Shown one piece after another: positions 8,475 to 17,789 of a stretch of 64,000 nucleotides of DNA. Both the position numbers and the translations under genes were made by a program. This DNA is from Cytobacillus horneckiae (lineage in GTDB: Bacteria; Bacillota; Bacilli; Bacillales; Cytobacillaceae): positions 1 to 64,000 of the forward strand of contig NZ_PISD01000054.1 of the NCBI RefSeq assembly GCF_002835735.1. Reading direction: 5' to 3'. The notes below the pieces were generated by a model. It was not told the DNA's origin. It was given only the letters and a program-made list of their open reading frames with translations, and made no database searches. Position 1 is the stretch's first letter, and each line of letters opens with the position of its first letter.

Positions 8475-10516
8475 TGGTCACGAGAGACTTCAAACAACCG
8501 CTTGTATGGGTGATAGGCTATGCAATTTTTGCTGTGATACTTATTGAGTCAATCCATAGAGGAAGTCTCTTAGCCATGATGGACTGGGTATTTGAAAGTC
8601 CTGCACAAGCCCTTTATTTACTTTGTCTTTTTATATTCGGATTCGGAACCCTGTTTGTTTTTAAACGAAGAGGGTTTTTTATCATCGCCAGCCTCTTCAT
8701 TTTCCTTTTTTCTCTATTAGCCTTCTCCAGCTATACAAAGGAGCGTTTGCGCGGAGATCCGCTGCTGCCAATTGATTTGCTTATGGTTGGAGAAGCAAGA
8801 AATATGCTGCAGTTCTTTTCTGATTTATCTTGGTGGATTTGGCTGATCTGTGCAATGATCGTTGCACTCTTTGTAGGCTTATTTATCGCTGTGATTAAAA
8901 AAACAGGTAAAGAGGAGCGGTCAAAGTGGCATTTTATTTTGCCTGCACTATCACTGGCAGTTTTTTGCGCCCTGCTTTCTATCGGCACGAGCCATCCTGT
9001 CAGTGAGAAAGAGAATTATAATCGAAATGGGGTGCTCGCTGGTTTTTTCAGTAATATTAGTGTGTTGAAGGTGGAGCCGCCTGAGCATTATTCGGAAGAC
9101 AGCTTTGATGCTTTGTTGGATGAGTGGCAGACATTTAGGCCAGAATCGGATAGAAAGCCGCATATCATTATGGTTATGAGCGAGGCTTTTTGGGATCCAG
9201 CTGTATTAGACAAAGTAAAGTTCAATCAAGATCCGCTGCCGAACTATCGAAAATTGAGCGAGAACTTTTCTTCTGGAACACTTCATGTGCCGGTCTACGG
9301 CGGTTCAACAGCCAATACAGAATTTGAAGTTCTTGTCGGAATGAGTCATTTGTTTTTGCCGCCAGGTGCCATTGCCTATAAAAGCTATGTGAAAAAGCCT
9401 TTGCCAGCACTGCCTTACTTATTAAAAAGCCATGGCTATGAAACAACGGCCTATCATACGTACCATAACTGGTTCTATGAACGAAATAAAGCGTATCGCT
9501 GGTTAGGCTTTGATCATTTTGTTAGTTTGGAATTTTTTCCAAATCCAGTACAGGATATGATGTATTACCGTGACAATGAAATCACCGATGAAATTTTGAA
9601 AAAAATAAATGGAAGTGAGCAGCCTCAATTCATCTATGCCATAACGATGCAAAATCACGGACCATATCGAAATGATGCAAAAAAGTTTTATGCAACGATG
9701 GATGCTGAAGGGAATTTAAAAGCTGATAGCAAACATATCCTTGAGTTTTATGCGGATAACTTAGTTGAAATTGATAAAGAGCTTCAGCGTCTTGTTATGA
9801 AGCTGCAGGAAATGGGAGAAGATGCAATCGTTGTCTTTTTCGGCGATCATTTGCCTTTATTAGGTGATGATTACGCTGTCTACAAAGAAGCCGGCTATTT
9901 TTCAGGAGATAAGACTTTTGATGAATATATGAAAATGTACTCCACGCCTTTGCTTGTTTGGGATGCAAAAGAAAGCGCTCGTGAGAACTTGCAGATGAGC
10001 AGCTCCTTTTTAGGTGCATACTTACTTGAGAAAGCAGGCTTGAGCGGCTATTATTTAACAGACTTTATGAATGAGTTAAGAAACAGTGGAAAGGCGCTGC
10101 TGTTGCGTGATGATTATAAAGAAAATAGCGATCTAACAGAAGATGAGCGGAAAACATTGGAGCTGCTGCAATATGATCTTTTGTCGGGAAATCGCCAAGG
10201 AATGAAACTGGCAGGAGTTCGATTGCCTCAAAATAATAATTATAGATTAGGCTTAGCTGACCCTAGAATTGATACAGTGGAACGCTCGGAATACAAAGGT
10301 CGTGAAGCATTGCTGTTAAAAGGAGGCTACTTTACAGTCGGTTCTCAAATTTATCTCAATGGCGAAGCTGTGGAATATAGTTTTATAAATGAAAGGGAAA
10401 TGCTTGCGTTTGTGTCTGATCCAGCTGAAGTAAAAACGGTCCAAATAAAGATTTTTGATAGCGAGAACCGGAAGCTTGCAGAGAGTAAAGTAGCCGTTGT
10501 GGAAGGGAAATTATGA
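8474..10516 (+). CDS. LTA synthase family (sulfatase-fold phosphoglycerol transferase)
   Basis: 680-residue membrane enzyme with about five N-terminal transmembrane helices (residues 10-175) and an extracellular alkaline phosphatase/sulfatase-fold domain (about 225-540). Metal/nucleophile motifs are IIMVMSEAFWDP near 232, YGGSTANTEFEVLVG near 276 (candidate nucleophilic Thr) and VVFFGDHLPLLGDD near 456. Residues beyond about 560 form an additional beta-rich tail. LtaS-type enzymes transfer glycerol phosphate from phosphatidylglycerol to growing lipoteichoic acid or a related glycan. The STANTEFE motif differs from the GKTSD-type motif I recall for LtaS, so it may modify another polymer. Start ATG overlaps the preceding stop. 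Confidence 0.85.
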   Translation: MVTRDFKQPLVWVIGYAIFAVILIESIHRGSLLAMMDWVFESPAQALYLLCLFIFGFGTLFVFKRRGFFIIASLFIFLFSLLAFSSYTKERLRGDPLLPIDLLMVGEARNMLQFFSDLSWWIWLICAMIVALFVGLFIAVIKKTGKEERSKWHFILPALSLAVFCALLSIGTSHPVSEKENYNRNGVLAGFFSNISVLKVEPPEHYSEDSFDALLDEWQTFRPESDRKPHIIMVMSEAFWDPAVLDKVKFNQDPLPNYRKLSENFSSGTLHVPVYGGSTANTEFEVLVGMSHLFLPPGAIAYKSYVKKPLPALPYLLKSHGYETTAYHTYHNWFYERNKAYRWLGFDHFVSLEFFPNPVQDMMYYRDNEITDEILKKINGSEQPQFIYAITMQNHGPYRNDAKKFYATMDAEGNLKADSKHILEFYADNLVEIDKELQRLVMKLQEMGEDAIVVFFGDHLPLLGDDYAVYKEAGYFSGDKTFDEYMKMYSTPLLVWDAKESARENLQMSSSFLGAYLLEKAGLSGYYLTDFMNELRNSGKALLLRDDYKENSDLTEDERKTLELLQYDLLSGNRQGMKLAGVRLPQNNNYRLGLADPRIDTVERSEYKGREALLLKGGYFTVGSQIYLNGEAVEYSFINEREMLAFVSDPAEVKTVQIKIFDSENRKLAESKVAVVEGKL

Positions 10517-11015
10517 TGCAGCTTGAATAGTTGGGGAGTCAGCTATCTATTGAGAAAGCGAATTGGGATTTTTCACACGAAAAGGTGCGATTATCCTTTT
10601 TTATAGAGAAATAAAGTGATGGCCCTTTTTTGATTCTTCATGAGGATGAAAGTGTTGTATCTCTGTGAACAGACTTTTTTGAGACCTTCACGGAGATATA
10701 TTGGTTTTATCTCTGTGAACAGTCACATTTTCTGATCCTTCACGAAGAAAAAAGCGTTTTATCTCTGTGAAGTCACATTTTTGGTCCCTTCACGAAGATA
10801 AAACGGGTTTATCACTGTACAAGTCTCATTTTCTGGCCCAGCACGAAAATCAGTTTCTTTAAAACAGAAGTGAACAAAAATTCTTTTAAAGTAAGAGAAA
10901 TATGAAAAACAGCCGCTTTGGAAATATAATTGCGAAAATCGAATCAAAAGAGCACTGATTCCTTTGGTTTCCTGATGAATCTGCACCATTCATGGAATCC
11001 TCCGAATCAGTGCCG
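10517..11015. repeat. Geneless 500-bp gap with ~50-bp tandem repeat array
   Basis: No coding sequence supported. From about 10610 to 10850 a unit of about 50 bp recurs four to five times. The anchor ATCTCTGTGAA starts at 10659, 10709 and 10761, with a degenerate copy ATCACTGTAC at 10811; the partner block CCTTCACGAAGATAAA (variants) follows 26-30 nt later at about 10686, 10738, 10789 and 10840. TTTATCTCTGTGAA and TTCACGAAGATAAA are near reverse complements, so each unit can fold into an imperfect hairpin. The array lies between the convergent LTA-synthase-like and TuaH-like genes. Confidence 0.75.
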
Positions 11016-12164
11016 CTAGTCTAGTTTCTCTTCAACTATTTTCCACCGGGCATCCCATGAATTTTCTCGGCCCACTACCTGACGAGCAGCAACCTTTTCA
11101 ACAGAGCTGGCGGCATCTTTTTGTTCAATCAAACGTTTGATTGACGCCACTAGTTCATCAGCGTGTTCTACAATATCAATCACATCACTGTGATGGACGA
11201 CCTCAGGCAAAGGTGTAGAGATAACAGGCTTCCCGGCAGAAAGGTATTCGTACATTTTTATTGGGTTGACGCTTTTTGTTAATTTGTTCATCCGAAAAGG
11301 AATCAGGCATGCATCGAAGGACTGGATATAGTTAGGGAGGTTTTTATAAGGCTTGCTCCCTAAGAAATGAACATTGTGCAGACCTTTGAATTGATTAATA
11401 TTGGTGTCTACAGGGCCAATCATTACGAATGAACATTTTTCGAGATTGCGGGCAGCTCCGGCAATGAGGTCCAAATCAATCCAGTCGCTGATTCCACCGA
11501 CAAAGCCAATAATCGGATGGGGGATACCTGCGATATCGTGCGGTGTTAACAGGGTTTCGGTTTGGACTTTGGCAAAATGGTCATATTCTGCTCCGTTTTG
11601 AACGAGATGAAAATTGGCAGACCAGTCTTTACGGTCTTCCAGTAGCTGGCGGGCTGTGGCAAAGCATACATGTGCTTTTTCCATCAGCTCTTTTTCCATT
11701 TCCTCAATGAGCTCCGGTTTAATTAACCCAGTGAATGATGCATGGTCGTCTACACAATCATAATAAATACGCTCAAACGGGATATGTTTGAACATGTCAA
11801 CTGAATTTGGAAGAAATGAATAAAGCTCAGCTCTTTCTTTGCCGATGATTTTCATTGCATTTTTTACAGCACTGGCAATCCATCTTTGATTGATTCGGTT
11901 AATCATCCTGTTTTTACTGCCAAACGGCAAAACAGGTGGTGGACTGAGGACATATAATTTTTCATCTGTTTTCTGCACACCGCTTCTCCAGCGGCGCCAA
12001 TTTTCCAACAAGCGTTTATTTTTTAACGGCCCTAGTAAGCTAACAGGTGGTTCTATATAGATGACAGTTCTACCGGACTTTGCAGCACGTTTCATGAAAT
12101 GGTGGGGACGGTGCTGAACACCCTCCCAATCACCTGCTGAGGTGGTAATCATGACTTTATCCAT
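11016..12164 (-). CDS. tuaH: TuaH-like GT1/GT4 family glycosyltransferase
   Basis: 382-residue GT-B fold glycosyltransferase. The N-terminus TTSAGDWEGVQHRPHHFMK with IYIEPPVS is typical of TuaH and related teichuronic-acid proteins, and the C-terminal sugar-nucleotide domain shows LIPFRMNKLTKSVNPIKMYEYLSAGKPVISTPLPEV (about residues 283-320), where the acidic E of MYEYLSAG is the donor-binding residue. B. subtilis tuaH lies near tagO, as here, but the rest of the tua operon is absent, so the polymer made is uncertain. It overlaps the upstream murJ-like gene by 8 nt, with AAGGAGGA before its ATG at 12164. Confidence 0.7.
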   Translation of the reverse strand: MDKVMITTSAGDWEGVQHRPHHFMKRAAKSGRTVIYIEPPVSLLGPLKNKRLLENWRRWRSGVQKTDEKLYVLSPPPVLPFGSKNRMINRINQRWIASAVKNAMKIIGKERAELYSFLPNSVDMFKHIPFERIYYDCVDDHASFTGLIKPELIEEMEKELMEKAHVCFATARQLLEDRKDWSANFHLVQNGAEYDHFAKVQTETLLTPHDIAGIPHPIIGFVGGISDWIDLDLIAGAARNLEKCSFVMIGPVDTNINQFKGLHNVHFLGSKPYKNLPNYIQSFDACLIPFRMNKLTKSVNPIKMYEYLSAGKPVISTPLPEVVHHSDVIDIVEHADELVASIKRLIEQKDAASSVEKVAARQVVGRENSWDARWKIVEEKLD

Positions 12165-13698
12165 GTTTATTCCTCCTTGACTTTGATTTGAAATAGGCAG
12201 CCATCCACTGCATTTCTTTTAGCCTGAACAGTAATGAGCCTATCGCAGTAAAAATAAAAGCACATAGGGCCGATACGAAAAAGGACAGGATCGGATGAAG
12301 TGTCTCATATAAAGGATGAATAAAATACAGAAGCGCAAACACCAATGCGAAAAGCAACATCAATTTTAGCGTACTGAACAAGAAGCTCTTCATTTCCGCA
12401 GGATCGACCTCCGTTTTTCTCGGCAAATACATACACAAGAATAAGGTTTGCAGCATCATCGCAATGGAGGTTGCGAGGGCAATGCCGCCAACACCGAAAT
12501 ACCTTGAAAGTATGAGACTTAGAATGATATTTGCTACAATGGAAGCAACGCTCGCAATCATTGTTATTTTAGGTTGGTGAATGGCTATAAAGCTGCGATT
12601 GAGAAATTCTTTAAGAGCAATGAAAATCATTCCGAAACTATAAAAAAAGAATGCAGTGGTCGTAAGAAGTGAAGCTTCATCATCGAATGCCCCTCGTTTA
12701 TAGGCAATATTGACAAGTGTTTCACTTTCAATGAGCATAACTGCCATAATGGGAATGCCGATTAAACTAATCACATTTATTCCTTGAAAAATAAGATGCA
12801 CAAATTGCTTGCTCTTTTCTGCTGCTGCATCGACAATAGATGGGAACAATACTGTAATAAATGATAAAAGAACAATACCTAGCGGCAAAAACATCAGCTT
12901 ATTTGCATAGTTTAACGCAGACACACTGCCTGTCTGAAGACTTGAAGCAATCATCCGGTCAACGACAGCATTAAGCTGGTAAGCAATCGACGCAATGATC
13001 ATCGGAGATAGCGCTAAAAAGGTATCTCTGAATAATTTTTTGTGCGCTTTAAAATTAAAATTGAGTTTTAAAACGTTGTATTTACGGATAAATGGATATT
13101 GGACAAGAAACTGGCTGACTGCCCCAAGCAAGGTTGCAGCAGCAATGCCGTAAATACCATATACATTTGTTAAAAGAACGATGGCAAGTATGATCAAAAT
13201 ATTTTGCGGAATTGCTCCGAGTGCAGGTGGAGCAAACACCTTTTCATATTCCAGTATGCCTGTTGTTACAGCAGATAAAACATAAAAGCAGAAGCTCGGG
13301 AGCATAATGATAGTTAACATATTTGTTAATTCCAGCTGCTGATCTGAAAATCCCGGCGCCATTATTTTCGTAATATAAGGTGTCAAAACTAAGCAAATCA
13401 ATGTGACAATGAAAGAAAGTACTAGAAATAAAGTTGTAAGAACACTCATTATTTCACTTGCTTCAGTTTTACTCTTCTTTTTTGCTTCCGCATAAAGCGG
13501 CACCATACCAGTAGTAATAGCCATTCCTACGGCTGTAAAAAGCAGGACTGGAATAATAGAAGCAACAAAATAAGCGTCTGATGTCGGTGATGTCCCAAAA
13601 TAGGATGCCATCAGGAGCTCGCGGCCAAACCCTAATAATTTACTAAAAATGGCAATCAATGTAATCATGCCTGCAGCTTGCACAATAGTTTTTTTCAT
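12157..13698 (-). CDS. murJ: MurJ/MviN-type lipid flippase
   Basis: 513-residue MOP-superfamily membrane protein with about fourteen helices. The N-terminus holds the family motif SKLLGFGRELLMASYFGTSPTSDAYFVA (about residues 17-44), with the basic and acidic residues that line the cavity of MurJ. MurJ proteins flip lipid II; in a teichoic/teichuronic cluster a role with another undecaprenyl-linked glycan is equally possible. The ATG at 13698 follows GTGGAGCG; the frame is open to 13737 but that leader has no good ribosome site. First gene of a two-gene minus-strand operon with the TuaH-like gene, divergent from tagA. Confidence 0.85.
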   Translation of the reverse strand: MKKTIVQAAGMITLIAIFSKLLGFGRELLMASYFGTSPTSDAYFVASIIPVLLFTAVGMAITTGMVPLYAEAKKKSKTEASEIMSVLTTLFLVLSFIVTLICLVLTPYITKIMAPGFSDQQLELTNMLTIIMLPSFCFYVLSAVTTGILEYEKVFAPPALGAIPQNILIILAIVLLTNVYGIYGIAAATLLGAVSQFLVQYPFIRKYNVLKLNFNFKAHKKLFRDTFLALSPMIIASIAYQLNAVVDRMIASSLQTGSVSALNYANKLMFLPLGIVLLSFITVLFPSIVDAAAEKSKQFVHLIFQGINVISLIGIPIMAVMLIESETLVNIAYKRGAFDDEASLLTTTAFFFYSFGMIFIALKEFLNRSFIAIHQPKITMIASVASIVANIILSLILSRYFGVGGIALATSIAMMLQTLFLCMYLPRKTEVDPAEMKSFLFSTLKLMLLFALVFALLYFIHPLYETLHPILSFFVSALCAFIFTAIGSLLFRLKEMQWMAAYFKSKSRRNKHG

Positions 13699-13788
13699 TG
13701 GACGCTCCACTTTCATATAGATTACACTTTCTATCATATGGATTTTCGATATAAATTACCAATATGTATTAAATGAGGTTATAAAAAC

Positions 13789-14517
13789 ATGAACAATTAC
13801 GTAAATATTTTAGGTGTAAATTTTATAAATACAAGCTTTGCTGATATGGAACAGCTGCTTGTTAATCATCTTGAAAAAGAAGAAAAAACCTTCGTGGTGA
13901 CGGCGAATCCGGAAATCGTCATGTATGCAAAGGATGATGAACAATATATGGAGTATGTTCAATCAGCAAATTATGTTGTCCCCGATGGCAATGGTATTTT
14001 GCTCGCTGCAAAAATGATGAACCAGCCACTAAAAGAGAGAGTGACCGGATATGATTTAACAATTGCTCTTTTGCAAAAGGCAAATGAGAAAGGTTGGAAT
14101 GTATATCTGCTCGGCGGAAGGGAAGAAGTAAATAAAAGAGCAGCTGATCGTATGGCAAAAGATTTTCCATCAATTCATTTAGTTGGACGCCATGATGGGT
14201 ATTTTGATTGGGATGATACTAGCTTAAAGGAAAAAATATCATCGCTACAACCAGATCTAATTTTAGTTGCGCTTGGCTTTCCACGTCAGGAAAAATGGAT
14301 CGCGGAAAATATTTCCTCTTTTTCAAAGGGCGTGTTCATCGGTGTGGGGGGAAGCATTGATGTCATTGCCGGTGAGGTAAAGCGTGCACCGGATTTTTGG
14401 CAAAAGCTAAAATTAGAATGGTTTTATCGGTTGATTAAACAGCCATCTCGCTGGAGAAGAATGCTTGCGTTGCCGCAATTCGTGATGGAAGTGCAAAAGA
14501 AAAAGCGAAATATGTAG
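13789..14517 (+). CDS. tagA: N-acetylmannosaminyltransferase of wall teichoic acid linkage unit
   Basis: WecG/TagA/CpsF family enzyme that adds ManNAc to undecaprenyl-diphosphate-GlcNAc, the second step of wall teichoic acid synthesis after TagO. At 242 residues it is full length. Motifs are ANPEIVMYA near residue 38, VPDGNGILLAAK near 64 (catalytic Asp), YLLGGREEV near 107, VALGFPRQEKWI near 161 and GVGGSIDVIAGEVKRAP near 183, followed by the basic membrane-docking tail LEWFYRLIKQPSRWRRM. GAGGT at 13775-13779 precedes the ATG. Confidence 0.93.
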   Translation: MNNYVNILGVNFINTSFADMEQLLVNHLEKEEKTFVVTANPEIVMYAKDDEQYMEYVQSANYVVPDGNGILLAAKMMNQPLKERVTGYDLTIALLQKANEKGWNVYLLGGREEVNKRAADRMAKDFPSIHLVGRHDGYFDWDDTSLKEKISSLQPDLILVALGFPRQEKWIAENISSFSKGVFIGVGGSIDVIAGEVKRAPDFWQKLKLEWFYRLIKQPSRWRRMLALPQFVMEVQKKKRNM

Positions 14518-14584
14518 CTGTAATTGCAACCTTTTGTGATGCTGCTCCGTCTTATACTATGACAAAACAAAGGATGGATAAACC

Positions 14585-15691
14585 ATGAAGGTGCTTCATT
14601 TAAATGCGGGAAACGAAACGGGCGGTGGAATGTTTCATATTTTAGATTTGCTTGAAACGCTCGACCCCTCCACATTTATTTTAGGAGTTTTTGAATCCGG
14701 ACTGATGTTTGAAGAAGCAGCAAAACGGGGAATTAAAGTACAGTTATTTAAAACGAAAAAACGGTGGGACTTTTCCGTTATTCAACAAATCGTTCAATAT
14801 ATTAATAAGGAGCAAGTCACCATGCTGCATACGCATGGAGCGAGAGCCAATTGCTTTGGCTATTTAGTAAAGCAAAAGCATCAGCATTGTTCATGGGTCA
14901 CTACCGTTCATAGCAACCCGTATGATGATTTTTTGAATAAAGGACTCAAGGGGAAGCTGTTTACTCACCTGCATCTATGGGCATTGAAAAGGCCAGATTA
15001 TTATTTCGCCATTTCAAGCCGTTTTAAAGATATGCTTATTTCTGAAGGGATACAGGAAAGTAAAGTGACAACCATCTTTAACGGAATTGATTTTTCAAAA
15101 GATGAGCCTTCGACAGTCCTATCGAGAAGAGATTTAAATCTGAATGAGCATGATTTTGTGATTGCAATGGTTGCAAGACTTACGCCTGTAAAAGGCCATA
15201 TCACCGCGCTGCGTGCCTTGAAGGAGATTATCTCAGATTACCCGAACGCTAAACTCCTGCTTATTGGTGATGGATTTCTGGAATGGGAACTTAAAAAACA
15301 AGTAGAGGAGCTTCAATTAACAAATCATGTCTTTTTCCTAGGTTACAGGAAGGATGTGGATGCTTTGCTGAAAATAGCAGACTTAACTCTTCTTACTTCC
15401 TATAGTGAAAGCTTTCCCCTTGTTTTACTTGAAGCGGCCAGAGCGAAGAATCCGATTATTACAACCGATGTCGGGGGAGTGAGAGATTTAATTCCCTCAA
15501 AAGAACATGGCTGGGTCATTCCTGTTAAGGATCATTTTGCATTAACTGTTGCCTTAATCGAAGCGATGGATCAACATGTGAAAGGAAACCTGAAGGAAAA
15601 GGGCGAACGATTATACACGCTTGCGTCTACAAAGTTTACAGTGGAAAATTTTCGACAAAACGTGATAAACGCATACAAAAATTGGGTGTAA
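14585..15691 (+). CDS. GT4 family glycosyltransferase
   Basis: 368-residue GT-B retaining glycosyltransferase. The N-terminus LNAGNETGGGMFHILDLL contains the glycine-rich acceptor loop; the C-terminal half has VARLTPVKGHITALRAL near residue 194, ADLTLLTSYSESFPLVLLEAARA near 263 (EX7E motif) and TTDVGGVRDLI. The sugar and linkage cannot be predicted. It lies 67 nt after tagA and upstream of tagO, so it probably acts on the same undecaprenyl-linked polymer or a side chain. AAAGGATG precedes the ATG. Confidence 0.85.
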   Translation: MKVLHLNAGNETGGGMFHILDLLETLDPSTFILGVFESGLMFEEAAKRGIKVQLFKTKKRWDFSVIQQIVQYINKEQVTMLHTHGARANCFGYLVKQKHQHCSWVTTVHSNPYDDFLNKGLKGKLFTHLHLWALKRPDYYFAISSRFKDMLISEGIQESKVTTIFNGIDFSKDEPSTVLSRRDLNLNEHDFVIAMVARLTPVKGHITALRALKEIISDYPNAKLLLIGDGFLEWELKKQVEELQLTNHVFFLGYRKDVDALLKIADLTLLTSYSESFPLVLLEAARAKNPIITTDVGGVRDLIPSKEHGWVIPVKDHFALTVALIEAMDQHVKGNLKEKGERLYTLASTKFTVENFRQNVINAYKNWV

Positions 15692-15693
15692 AA

Positions 15694-15730
15694 AAGTGCG
15701 GATTTTGTCAAAAAAGATCCGAACTTATTT
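15694..15730 (+). terminator. Terminator after GT4 gene
   Basis: Stem AAGTGCGGAT (15694-15703) / ATCCGAACTT (15717-15726) with one mismatch, followed by ATTTATTG. Separates the tagA-GT4 transcript from tagO. Confidence 0.6.
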
Positions 15731-15740
15731 ATTGCTTGTG

Positions 15741-15749
15741 TGATATAAT
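15741..15749 (+). promoter_or_regulatory. Candidate extended -10 promoter of tagO
   Basis: TGATATAAT (TG-n-TATAAT) about 90 nt before tagO and just after the preceding terminator. No clear -35 box; an extended -10 SigA promoter is inferred. Confidence 0.5.
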
Positions 15750-15839
15750 AGGGACATTATGTAAATGTACGTAAATTTGAAAAATATGCCTGATTCCACG
15801 TGCGCGAGAGGGGCATTCTATTCATAGGGAGGGTCTTTT

Positions 15840-16889
15840 ATGATTTACTTGACCTTAATATTATGTTTTATATGCTCCGTTCTTTTAACACCTCTGGTGA
15901 AAAGGCTAGCCTTTAAAATAGGAGCAACTGATAAGCCTAACAATCGAAAAGTCCATGAAAAAGTTATGCCGCGCCTTGGCGGATTAGCTATATACTTGAG
16001 CTTTATGCTTGGCATTTTCATCTTTGCACCAAGCCAGGAAAGTCATCTGCCAATTATGATTGGCGGATTGATTATCGTCATCATCGGCATCTTGGATGAT
16101 GTATTTGAATTACCAGCAAAGATAAAGTTTATTGGACAGATAGCTGCCGCATTGGTTGTAGTGTTTTGGGGTGGTGTTGAAGTTGAATGGATCAACAGTC
16201 CATTCGGTGAGGGTAAAATAGACTTTGGCTACTTTGCTATCCCGATAACGATTCTTTGGATTGTCGGGGTCACTAATGCGATTAACTTAATTGATGGCCT
16301 TGATGGATTGGCTGCCGGCGTTTCGTCCATTGCCTTATTTACAATTGCGGGGATGGCAGTATTCATGCAAAACACTTATGTTATTGCTATTGCATCGCTG
16401 CTATTAGTTGCAACATTAGGGTTTTTAATTTTCAACTTTCATCCGGCAAAGATCTTTATGGGTGATACAGGGGCACTATTCCTCGGATATATGATTGCGG
16501 TTCTCTCATTATTAGGATTCAAGAACGTGACAATGATTTCGTTTATCATTCCGGTTTTAATTCTTGGCGTGCCGCTATCTGACACTATATTTGCTATTTT
16601 TAGACGGATATTAAATAAACAGCCGATTTCGGCTCCAGATAAATTTCATCTGCATCATTGCTTGTTGAATGCGGGCTTTACACATAAACAAACCGTACTT
16701 CTTATTTATGCAATGGCAGCCTGCTTTGGGATGATTGCCATCATTTTCTCGCAAGCGAAAATATGGGGTGCTATCCTGCTGATTGCAGTGGTCCTTGTAA
16801 TGCTGGAACTTTTCGCCGAAATCATCGGCTTGCTCGGCAAAGATTATCAGCCATTGCTTAAAAGGCTGAAAGGAAAAGGGAATGGTTAG
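15840..16889 (+). CDS. tagO: Undecaprenyl-phosphate GlcNAc-1-phosphate transferase
   Basis: Starts wall teichoic acid (and probably teichuronic acid) synthesis by moving GlcNAc-1-phosphate from UDP-GlcNAc to undecaprenyl phosphate. 349 residues with about ten membrane helices. Family motifs are VMPRLGGLAIY near residue 40, IIGILDDVFELPAK near 82 (Asp-rich motif), NLIDGLDGLAAG near 148, FHPAKIFMGDTGALFLG near 199 and the cytoplasmic DKFHLHHCLLNAGF near 262. AGGGAGGG precedes the ATG. Placed with tagA and a flippase as in other Bacillaceae. Confidence 0.95.
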   Translation: MIYLTLILCFICSVLLTPLVKRLAFKIGATDKPNNRKVHEKVMPRLGGLAIYLSFMLGIFIFAPSQESHLPIMIGGLIIVIIGILDDVFELPAKIKFIGQIAAALVVVFWGGVEVEWINSPFGEGKIDFGYFAIPITILWIVGVTNAINLIDGLDGLAAGVSSIALFTIAGMAVFMQNTYVIAIASLLLVATLGFLIFNFHPAKIFMGDTGALFLGYMIAVLSLLGFKNVTMISFIIPVLILGVPLSDTIFAIFRRILNKQPISAPDKFHLHHCLLNAGFTHKQTVLLIYAMAACFGMIAIIFSQAKIWGAILLIAVVLVMLELFAEIIGLLGKDYQPLLKRLKGKGNG

Positions 16890-16893
16890 AAAA

Positions 16894-16922
16894 AGAAGCT
16901 GACAATGGTTAGCTTCTTTTTT
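16894..16922 (+). terminator. Terminator after tagO
   Basis: Stem AGAAGCTGAC (16894-16903) / GTTAGCTTCT (16908-16917), loop AATG, then TTTTT. Confidence 0.85.
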
Positions 16923-17093
16923 ATTTGCTTTTTTTGGAAGAAAAGTAGAGAATTTATTTAATTGAGTCATTTGGCTGAGAAAAAAACACGAATTTTAGTA
17001 GAAACTGAGGTTGATTTAGGTTTAATTACAATATATACATAGAGTGATAGAACTTTAAAAAATTGTTAATCATGAATTAAAGGTGGTATTTTG

Positions 17094-17789
17094 ATGGATA
17101 AGAAATCAATTCTAGTCATAGAAGACGAAGAAAAAATTGCACGGTTATTGGAATTAGAGCTGGAATATGAAGGCTATGAGGTAACAAAAGTACTCGATGG
17201 GCTAGAGGGATTTCAAGCATATAAGAAAAATAGCTGGGATCTCATTTTATTAGATATCATGCTGCCAGGCATCAGCGGCATTGAATTATTAAGGAGAATT
17301 AGGGCAAACGATAAAAGTACGCCTGTCATCCTTTTAACTGCCAAAAGTTCTGTCGAGGATAAAGTTTCTGGCCTTGATTTAGGTGCAAATGATTATATAA
17401 CCAAACCATTTCAGATTGAAGAATTGCTTGCTAGGGTTCGGGTGGCCTTAAGATTTAAAGCTGCTGAAGAGATAGAGGATGATGGAGACTTACTAATTCT
17501 TTCTGATTTAAAAATTAATGAGAAAACAAGAGAAGTCTTTCGCGGGGAGCCATCCATCGATTTAACGCCGAGAGAGTTTGATTTACTTGTTTATTTAATG
17601 GTTAATAAACGGCAAGTGCTAAACCGGGAGCAAATTGTAGAATCAGTTTGGGGATATGATTTTATAGGGGATACAAATGTAGTTGATGTCTATATTCGCT
17701 ATATAAGGAAAAAAGTCGACGGACCAGATCATCCTGTGCTTATTCATACAGTCCGCGGTGTAGGATATGTAATAAGGGAGCCGAAATGA
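17094..17789 (+). CDS. OmpR-family response regulator (YkoG-like)
   Basis: 231-residue two-domain regulator: receiver with acidic pocket ED (10-11), phospho-acceptor Asp54 in LILLDIMLP, conserved Thr/Lys in LLTAKSS and NDYITKPF; then a winged-helix DNA-binding domain ending in VDVYIRYIRKKVDGPDHPVLIHTVRGVGYVI. ATG 17094 is 7 nt after AAAGGTGGT; a TTG one codon earlier is in frame. It overlaps the kinase gene by 4 nt. The set response regulator - kinase - two PepSY proteins matches B. subtilis ykoG-ykoH-ykoI/ykoJ, whose signal is not established. Confidence 0.92.
   Translation: MDKKSILVIEDEEKIARLLELELEYEGYEVTKVLDGLEGFQAYKKNSWDLILLDIMLPGISGIELLRRIRANDKSTPVILLTAKSSVEDKVSGLDLGANDYITKPFQIEELLARVRVALRFKAAEEIEDDGDLLILSDLKINEKTREVFRGEPSIDLTPREFDLLVYLMVNKRQVLNREQIVESVWGYDFIGDTNVVDVYIRYIRKKVDGPDHPVLIHTVRGVGYVIREPK

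Noticed and set aside
8731-9446. Minus-strand frames inside the LTA-synthase-like gene
   Set aside because: Antisense shadows of a well-supported gene.
10610-10850. CRISPR array
   Set aside because: The repeat spans the whole unit with no unique spacers, units drift, and no cas gene is present.
10759-10989. 76-codon minus-strand frame in the repeat gap
   Set aside because: It translates the tandem repeat and has no ribosome site; composition is not coding-like.
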